A DNA stretch of 26,522 nucleotides from Syntrophales bacterium (GTDB taxonomy: Bacteria > Desulfobacterota > Syntrophia > Syntrophales > UBA5619), in NCBI GenBank assembly GCA_023229765.1, contig JALNYO010000046.1:1-26522 (forward strand), read 5' to 3'. Shown piece by piece: positions 21,758 to 26,522 of this stretch (its first letter is position 1; every line of letters starts with the position of its first letter). The notes under the pieces were generated by a model. It did no database searches. It saw only the letters and a program-made list of their open reading frames with translations, and had not been told where the DNA came from. Both the position numbers and the translations under genes were made by a program.

Positions 21758-22831
21758 ATGACTTCAGAAAAAACCAAAGCGGAATTGCGCAACCTGGCGC
21801 TGGGTCAGCCGGCGGCACAGGATGGGGGGATATTCGGGGCGATGATCAACCCCAAAGATGCTGCTTTGGTGTTGATTCCCGCGCCGTTTGATCTGACCAC
21901 GTCGTATGGAAAGGGGACCATGGATGGTCCCCTGGCAATCAGCGCGGCAAGCGTACAGCTTGATCTGTTCGATGTGCGCTGGGGAGGCGTTTACAAGGCG
22001 GGGATTGCCCTTCTGGATGAGGACCCGCAGATCCGCCGGCTCAGCATTCGCAATGCGCCCGCTGCGAAAAAGGTGATCAAAGCGCTCGAGACCGGACGCC
22101 GGACGGATGTTGATCGCAAGGCGCTTGCAAGGGTGAATGAGGCGACCCATGCCGTTACGCAACTAATTGAAAAGTGCGCAAGCCATTGGATAGACAAGGG
22201 CAAACGTGTCGGCCTTGTCGGCGGTGATCATAGCTGTCCGCTCGGATTGCTCAAAGCCCTTGCGCGACGATCCGGCAAGGAAGGATTTGGGATTCTTCAT
22301 ATCGATGCCCACCATGACTTGCGGGAGGCCTACGAAGGATTTATTTACTCCCATGCTTCGATCATGTACAATGTCTTACATGACATTCCCGAGGTGACCA
22401 GGCTGGTGTCCGTCGCCATTCGCGACTTTTCACAGGCGGAGCATAGTCTGGCCGCAACTCATCCCAAGATCGCAACATTTTATAATGACGAGATATTTCG
22501 CGCTTTGGCAGAGGGGCGCTCATTTAAGTCTGTTGTTGACAGGATCATCGAGGCATTACCGCAGAATGTCTATGTGTCTTTTGATATCGATGGCCTGGAA
22601 CCGGCCAACTGCCCATTTACAGGAACCCCGGTGCCCGGCGGCCTGACCTATCAACAGGGCGTCTATTTAATTGAACAGTTATGTGAAAGTGGCAGAAGCA
22701 TCGTGGGCTTTGATTTGTGCGAAGTGGCCTCGGAGAAGCATGGCGAATGGGACGGCAATGTCGGCGCTCGCCTCCTCTACAAGTTGTGTGGCGCTCTCAT
22801 CCGATCGCAGAAGTTGCCCGATCTTGTTTAG
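21758..22831 (+). CDS. Ureohydrolase (agmatinase/formiminoglutamase-like)
   Basis: 357-residue arginase-superfamily enzyme, which cleaves guanidino-type substrates using two manganese ions. Metal motifs: VGGDHS, HIDAHHDLREAY, and SFDIDGLEPANCPFTGTPVPGG; C-terminal VGFDLCEVAS. A long N-terminal part (about 120 residues) before the first metal motif sets it apart from short agmatinases. Which substrate it uses (agmatine, formiminoglutamate, arginine or another guanidine) cannot be decided. The start at 21758 is chosen because AAAGG lies about ten bases upstream; an in-frame ATG at 21731 has no such site. First gene right of the att repeat. Confidence 0.85.
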   Translation: MTSEKTKAELRNLALGQPAAQDGGIFGAMINPKDAALVLIPAPFDLTTSYGKGTMDGPLAISAASVQLDLFDVRWGGVYKAGIALLDEDPQIRRLSIRNAPAAKKVIKALETGRRTDVDRKALARVNEATHAVTQLIEKCASHWIDKGKRVGLVGGDHSCPLGLLKALARRSGKEGFGILHIDAHHDLREAYEGFIYSHASIMYNVLHDIPEVTRLVSVAIRDFSQAEHSLAATHPKIATFYNDEIFRALAEGRSFKSVVDRIIEALPQNVYVSFDIDGLEPANCPFTGTPVPGGLTYQQGVYLIEQLCESGRSIVGFDLCEVASEKHGEWDGNVGARLLYKLCGALIRSQKLPDLV

Positions 22832-22874
22832 CAACCGGGCCGTAGCGTAATTTTTTTATGGGAAAGAGATAATT

Positions 22875-23357
22875 ATGCCTGACCTTAATCCGAAACATGT
22901 GGAAACAGTCCTGAAGATCATAAACCAGAGCCCCTATTTCAAACACTTATCCATGGTTGTGAAAGAGATGGGCGCAGGTTATGCGACAGTCGAGCTCGAC
23001 ATCGGGAAGAAACATTTAAATCCGTTTCGCGGCCTGCATGGCGGAGTCTATGCCTCAGCGATCGATACAGCCGCTTATTGGGCGGTGTATTGTGAGCTTG
23101 CTGAAGCTGCCGGCTTTATAACGGTTGATCTCAAAGTAGATTACCTCGCCGCATGCAATTCCGGCAAGCTGCTCGTCAAAGGACGCAGCATCAAAATCGG
23201 CAGAACCATGTGTTTGGCAGAAGCGACCGTTTTTGATCAACAAGACAAGCAACTGGCCCATGGGGTTTCAAAATTGATGGTTGTTCAGGGCCTTCAGACA
23301 ATTAAAGATGCTGCTGATTTGGCGGGGGAGAAGAATCTTCCTCCTAAATTTCTCTAA
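22875..23357 (+). CDS. PaaI-type hotdog thioesterase
   Basis: 160-residue hotdog-fold acyl-CoA thioesterase. Signatures: NPFRGLHGGVYASAIDTAAYWAV (the HGG turn and acidic residue on the long helix), then ITVDLKVDYLAACNSGKLLVKG. Members hydrolyse aromatic or acyl CoA esters, often relieving CoA trapping. It follows the ureohydrolase by 43 bases with GGAAAGAG before the ATG, and ends five bases from the convergent thioesterase. Confidence 0.88.
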   Translation: MPDLNPKHVETVLKIINQSPYFKHLSMVVKEMGAGYATVELDIGKKHLNPFRGLHGGVYASAIDTAAYWAVYCELAEAAGFITVDLKVDYLAACNSGKLLVKGRSIKIGRTMCLAEATVFDQQDKQLAHGVSKLMVVQGLQTIKDAADLAGEKNLPPKFL

Positions 23358-23361
23358 CCTT

Positions 23362-23784
23362 TTATTCAAGAAAGGGCAGTCTGTCCTTTTTTCTGTAGGC
23401 AAGCGCCGTACAGGAGGCTATGAGGGCATTGCGCTCATCCGTCACCTTGATTTCATAGGTGCCGGTACGGGCGGAACGGTGAATCTCCACCGCTTCCGCG
23501 CGCAACCTGCTTTTCTGGTCGGGGACCTGATGATAGATAACATTCATGCTGAGCGCAACCGCAACCGTCCCGTGGGCATTGCAGGAAACCTCGAAGGCCT
23601 CGTCAATCAGGGAAAAAATGGCCCCGCCGTGGGTCATGCCGAAAATATTGGCCAAATCCGCCTGCGGATCCATCTCGACGACAGCATGGCCGGGTGCCAG
23701 CTCAATCAGCCGCAACCCCAGTTTTCGGGCAAATGGCTCTTTTGCCGCCTGTTTTTCGATTGCCACAAGCACAGGGTCATCCAT
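23362..23784 (-). CDS. PaaI-type hotdog thioesterase
   Basis: 140-residue hotdog thioesterase with FGMTHGGAIFSLIDEAFEVSCN and ALSMNVIYHQVPDQKSRLRAEAV, the PaaI pattern with a catalytic Asp/Glu on the central helix. It differs clearly from the convergent neighbour (22875-23357), so the two are not recent duplicates. Last gene of the hldD-kdsB-plsC operon, starting three bases after plsC; a role in acyl-CoA turnover linked to lipid synthesis is plausible. Confidence 0.88.
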   Translation of the reverse strand: MDDPVLVAIEKQAAKEPFARKLGLRLIELAPGHAVVEMDPQADLANIFGMTHGGAIFSLIDEAFEVSCNAHGTVAVALSMNVIYHQVPDQKSRLRAEAVEIHRSARTGTYEIKVTDERNALIASCTALAYRKKDRLPFLE

Positions 23785-23787
23785 TGG

Positions 23788-24723
23788 TTATGTAGCCTCC
23801 GGGTGCTGCTTGTATTTGTCGTCAAGCATCGCCTCGATACTCTCCATCACGATTTTCGTCACCCCCTCAAACTGCGTTTTGTAGCGCTTCTGCGACTCCC
23901 GGGACAGCAGTCTGAATGGTTCGGCAATTCGGTAAGGCTCAAGCTTGTCGTGAACGGAAAGTGGTTCCCCAATCCGGTAGGTGATGCGGCCGCTTTTGGC
24001 AAACGGCAGGCTTCCCGTATAGACCTCGTCGGAATTGTTGCAGGCAACCGGGACAATCCGCTTTTCGGTGTTCAGGGCAAGCTGGGCAACGCCGGTACGC
24101 CCCTCGGCAAGCTTCAGCGAGCGGGTGCCCTCCGGAAAGATGATGACGCTCAGCTTTTTTTCCAGCAGCGCCGACCGGCTCAACTCCGCGACCTTTTCCA
24201 TGATTCCGTCGTATTGCTCGTGAACAAACGCCACGAAATTATTGCCCATAGCCTCAATCGCATCAAGGGCAATGCGCTCCGCCGGACCAAACTCGGCGAT
24301 CTTTCCCTCGATAATATCCTTGACGGTGCGATAGAGCCCCTTGTCCATCCTGGTGTTGAAACGTTTGCGGTAATACTCCTCGATCAGATACCCCATCGAC
24401 GGCACCGGAATCAGGTGACAGATATCGAGTCCCTTCGCAAGAAGCTCATTTTTATAGTATTTCCCCTTCACCCAGACCGTCGTGAACGGAAATTCCCTGG
24501 CCCTCAACAGCTTGTACTGAAACGGCCAGTAGTTGAAGCGGTCGGTGTGGTTCATCGCGAAAATCACGCTTTCATCGCGGGGAATCCGCTCGATGTTTTC
24601 GAGCTGAATATCGACGTGGGCAAACAGATGGTAATTGGGCCACAAAAGCAGATTTGCAATCACCTTGTGGGCAAACGGCTTGGAAACGACTGTTATTCTC
24701 TTCAAGTATTCAATGTCGATCAT
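23788..24723 (-). CDS. PlsC-like 1-acyl-glycerol-3-phosphate acyltransferase
   Basis: 311-residue membrane-associated acyltransferase. Block I is FAMNHTDRFNYWPF, which is HX4N in place of the usual HX4D, and block III is IIFPEGTRSLKLAEG. A block IV-like VPVACNN follows. The extra length compared with bacterial PlsC (about 240) lies in an insert between blocks I and III. It probably acylates a lysophospholipid or lipid A-type precursor. The ATG at 24723 has GGAGG upstream; a longer in-frame ORF to 25074 is the shadow of kdsB. Thirteen bases follow kdsB. Confidence 0.82.
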   Translation of the reverse strand: MIDIEYLKRITVVSKPFAHKVIANLLLWPNYHLFAHVDIQLENIERIPRDESVIFAMNHTDRFNYWPFQYKLLRAREFPFTTVWVKGKYYKNELLAKGLDICHLIPVPSMGYLIEEYYRKRFNTRMDKGLYRTVKDIIEGKIAEFGPAERIALDAIEAMGNNFVAFVHEQYDGIMEKVAELSRSALLEKKLSVIIFPEGTRSLKLAEGRTGVAQLALNTEKRIVPVACNNSDEVYTGSLPFAKSGRITYRIGEPLSVHDKLEPYRIAEPFRLLSRESQKRYKTQFEGVTKIVMESIEAMLDDKYKQHPEAT

Positions 24724-24736
24724 AATTACCTCCTGC

Positions 24737-25480
24737 CTATTCCTCGCCCCGGATAATCCGTCCGACGCGTGCCAGCTCCTCCGGGGTATCAACCTCGACG
24801 GAATCGTGGATCGTTTCGACAACCTTGATGCGATAGCCATACTCAAGCGCCCGGAGCTGCTCGAGCGACTCCAGATTTTCCAGCGTTCCATCGGGAAGGC
24901 CGGCGAAAATACGCAGGAAAGCGCGACGGTAGGCATAGATGCCGTGGTGCTTGAAGTATTCGGCTTTCTTGCCCTGATCGCGGACAAAAGGAATCGTCGC
25001 GCGTGAAAAGTAGAGGGCAAACCCGTTATGGTCAAAGGCAACCTTGACAGCGTTGGGATGGACAATCTCCTCATCGCGAACGATCCGGTAGATCAGCGTG
25101 GACATCGGGATCGAGGCGTCCTCGAGCAGCGGCACAACAACTTCGCCTATCTGCAGCGGCTCGAAAAGGGGCTGATCGCCCTGGATGTTGACGACGATAT
25201 CGTCATCGGCAAGCCCGATATTTTCCACCGCCGCGGCGATCCGGTCCGTTCCCGAACGGAGGGCGGCGGAGGTCATCACCGCCCTCCCGCCAAAGCCCGC
25301 AACGGCTTTGAAGATGCGCTCGTCATCAGTCGCGACGATTGCAAAAGAGACGCCTCCGGCATGCAGCGCCCGCTCATAGACATGCTGGATCATCGGCTTT
25401 CCACAGAGATCGGCAAGCGGTTTGCCGGGAAAGCGGCTCGAATGGTAGCGCGAAGGAATTACGCAGACAATTTTCGGCAT
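24737..25480 (-). CDS. kdsB: 3-deoxy-manno-octulosonate cytidylyltransferase
   Basis: 247-residue enzyme that activates KDO with CTP for lipopolysaccharide core synthesis in the cytoplasm. Signatures: IPSRYHSSRFPGKPLADLCGKPMI at 8-31 (nucleotide-binding), ATDDERI, SGTDRIAAA, VNIQGDQPLFEP and KHHGIYAYRR, LEQLRALEYGYRI, SVEVDTPEEL. Length and motifs fit KdsB. The ATG at 25480 is preceded by AAGGA about 10 bases away. It lies 13 bases after hldD. Confidence 0.96.
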   Translation of the reverse strand: MPKIVCVIPSRYHSSRFPGKPLADLCGKPMIQHVYERALHAGGVSFAIVATDDERIFKAVAGFGGRAVMTSAALRSGTDRIAAAVENIGLADDDIVVNIQGDQPLFEPLQIGEVVVPLLEDASIPMSTLIYRIVRDEEIVHPNAVKVAFDHNGFALYFSRATIPFVRDQGKKAEYFKHHGIYAYRRAFLRIFAGLPDGTLENLESLEQLRALEYGYRIKVVETIHDSVEVDTPEELARVGRIIRGEE

Positions 25481-25493
25481 AGATATTAAATCC

Positions 25494-26465
25494 TTATAAA
25501 TATGAATCCCTCTGAAGAAGGTGGTTTTTGACATAGTCGACCACCGTTTCCTCAAGCGCGCCGAAGCGCGCCGGGCATCCCGCTTGCCGGAGTTTATCCA
25601 TCTTCGCCTCGGTAAAGTACTGATACTGCCCGCGCAGCTCCTCCGGCATTTCGATATAATCAATCGCAACGGGCAGTCCCATCGCCGCGAATACGGCGCC
25701 GACCAGCTCGCTCCAACTCCGCGCCTTTCCCGTCCCGAGATTGAAGATGCCGTTTACATCATGATGGTTCAGTAGCCACCATAAAACATCAACGCAATCC
25801 TTGACATAGACAAAGTCGCGTCTCTGGCCGCCGTCGGGATATTCCGCTTTGTACGACTTGAAGAGCTTCACCCGGCCGGTTTCGCGGATCTGATGAAACG
25901 CCTTGAAGATGACGCTCGTCATCTCGCCCTTGTGGTACTCGTTCGGCCCGAAGACGTTGAAAAACTTCACGCCGACCATTCGCGCCGTGTTTTGCTCCCG
26001 CAGGATTTTCAGATCGAAGAGGTGCTTCGAGTAGCCGTACATGTTGATCGGCCGGAGGGTTTGGGTAATGGCGTCGCTGTCGGAAAAGCCCCGCGCGCCA
26101 TCGCCATAAGTCGCAGCCGAACTCGCGTAAATAAAACGGACGTCCTTTGTCAGCGCCCATTCGGCAAGGATGGAAGTATAATGAAAGTTATTTTCCATCA
26201 GATAGCCGGCATCGCGCTGGGTCGTCGCCGAGCAGGCGCCGAGATGGACAACCGCATCCACGGCAAACGGGACGCAATCCGCCTTGATCATCGCCAGAAA
26301 TTGGTTTTTGTGGAGGTAATCAACATACCGCCGTTTCACAAGATTCTCCCATTTCGCCGATGACCCCAGATCATCGACGATGATGACGTCGTCTCGTCCC
26401 TCGGCATTCAGCTTGCCGACAAAGACGCTGCCGATAAACCCGGCTCCTCCGGTAACAACGATCAT
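25494..26465 (-). CDS. hldD: ADP-L-glycero-D-manno-heptose 6-epimerase
   Basis: 323-residue short-chain dehydrogenase/epimerase that makes ADP-L-glycero-heptose for the LPS inner core. NADP motif TGGAGFIGS at 5-13, catalytic SSAATYGDG and YGYSK (Tyr/Lys pair), and the HldD-specific stretches NVFGPNEYHKGEMTSVIFKA and QRRDFVYVKDC. First gene of the minus-strand operon with kdsB, plsC and a thioesterase, which together suggest an outer-membrane lipid cluster. Confidence 0.96.
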   Translation of the reverse strand: MIVVTGGAGFIGSVFVGKLNAEGRDDVIIVDDLGSSAKWENLVKRRYVDYLHKNQFLAMIKADCVPFAVDAVVHLGACSATTQRDAGYLMENNFHYTSILAEWALTKDVRFIYASSAATYGDGARGFSDSDAITQTLRPINMYGYSKHLFDLKILREQNTARMVGVKFFNVFGPNEYHKGEMTSVIFKAFHQIRETGRVKLFKSYKAEYPDGGQRRDFVYVKDCVDVLWWLLNHHDVNGIFNLGTGKARSWSELVGAVFAAMGLPVAIDYIEMPEELRGQYQYFTEAKMDKLRQAGCPARFGALEETVVDYVKNHLLQRDSYL

Positions 26466-26522
26466 TTTATTTCCTCATATCAGCGGTAATTGCAAAACTC
26501 CCCATTCTTGTCATTCCCGCAA
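26466..26522. other. Window edge, start of a new intergenic region
   Basis: The last 57 bases contain no gene and end TTGTCATTCCCGCAA, which resembles the first half of a common intergenic inverted repeat; the other half is outside the window. TTTCCTCATATC before the hldD start contains a GAGG site on the minus strand. Confidence 0.3.

Noticed and set aside
23281..24756. Long plus-strand ORF opposite the thioesterase and plsC genes (491 codons)
   Set aside because: It is antisense to two well-supported genes and shows no domain of its own.
1..26522. CRISPR arrays and rRNA genes
   Set aside because: No regularly spaced repeats and no rRNA-like segments were seen.

Overview
The window looks like a chromosome segment of an anaerobic, Gram-negative, deltaproteobacterium-like organism (Desulfobacterota, perhaps near Syntrophales). 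The basis is heptose and KDO genes (hldD, kdsB), a split three-gene transhydrogenase of the Rhodospirillum type, sigma-54 and FixL/FixJ-style regulators, and signs of selenocysteine use. The taxon is an inference.

Layout. (1) 63-5459: a sigma-54 activator without receiver domain, a tandem dyad array and a -24/-12 promoter, a HEAT-like protein, then pntAA - 40-residue membrane ORF - pntAB - pntB, and an Rnk-like protein. (2) 5511-8246: a two-PAS histidine kinase, a FixJ-type regulator and a lone receiver. (3) 8247-10066: small ORFs, then two half-size YeeE/YedE transporters overlapping by 8 bases. The first has an in-frame TGA exactly at the family's conserved cysteine, followed by a hairpin with a GGTCT loop at the right distance: a candidate selenocysteine-containing sulfur/selenium transporter. 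(4) 17191 down to 10185, minus strand: a run of eight genes: clostripain-like protease, membrane-anchored coiled-coil protein (ATGA overlap), HU-like protein, single-HKD phospholipase D-like nuclease, MBL hydrolase, calcineurin-like phosphoesterase, cyclopropane-fatty-acid synthase and a B12-binding radical SAM protein. (5) 17466-18118: a DUF433/DUF5615 toxin-antitoxin pair. (6) 18292-21644: an integration scar. The 3' two thirds of a selenocysteine tRNA gene (selC) lies at the left; its last bases recur as an exact 24-bp repeat at 21621-21644. Between them are a 5'-truncated brnT with brnA, a Fic protein with an iterated operator, a frameshifted HTH gene, a GC-rich stretch without a convincing gene and a truncated DUF3800-like gene. 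(7) 21758-26465: ureohydrolase and thioesterase genes, then a convergent minus-strand operon hldD-kdsB-plsC-thioesterase.

The most notable result is the candidate UGA-recoded YeeE half-transporter, supported independently by protein homology on both sides of the TGA, an RNA hairpin and translational coupling to its partner. A partial selC about 9 kb away fits a lineage that makes selenocysteine. The second theme is a small tRNA-associated element next to toxin-antitoxin modules.
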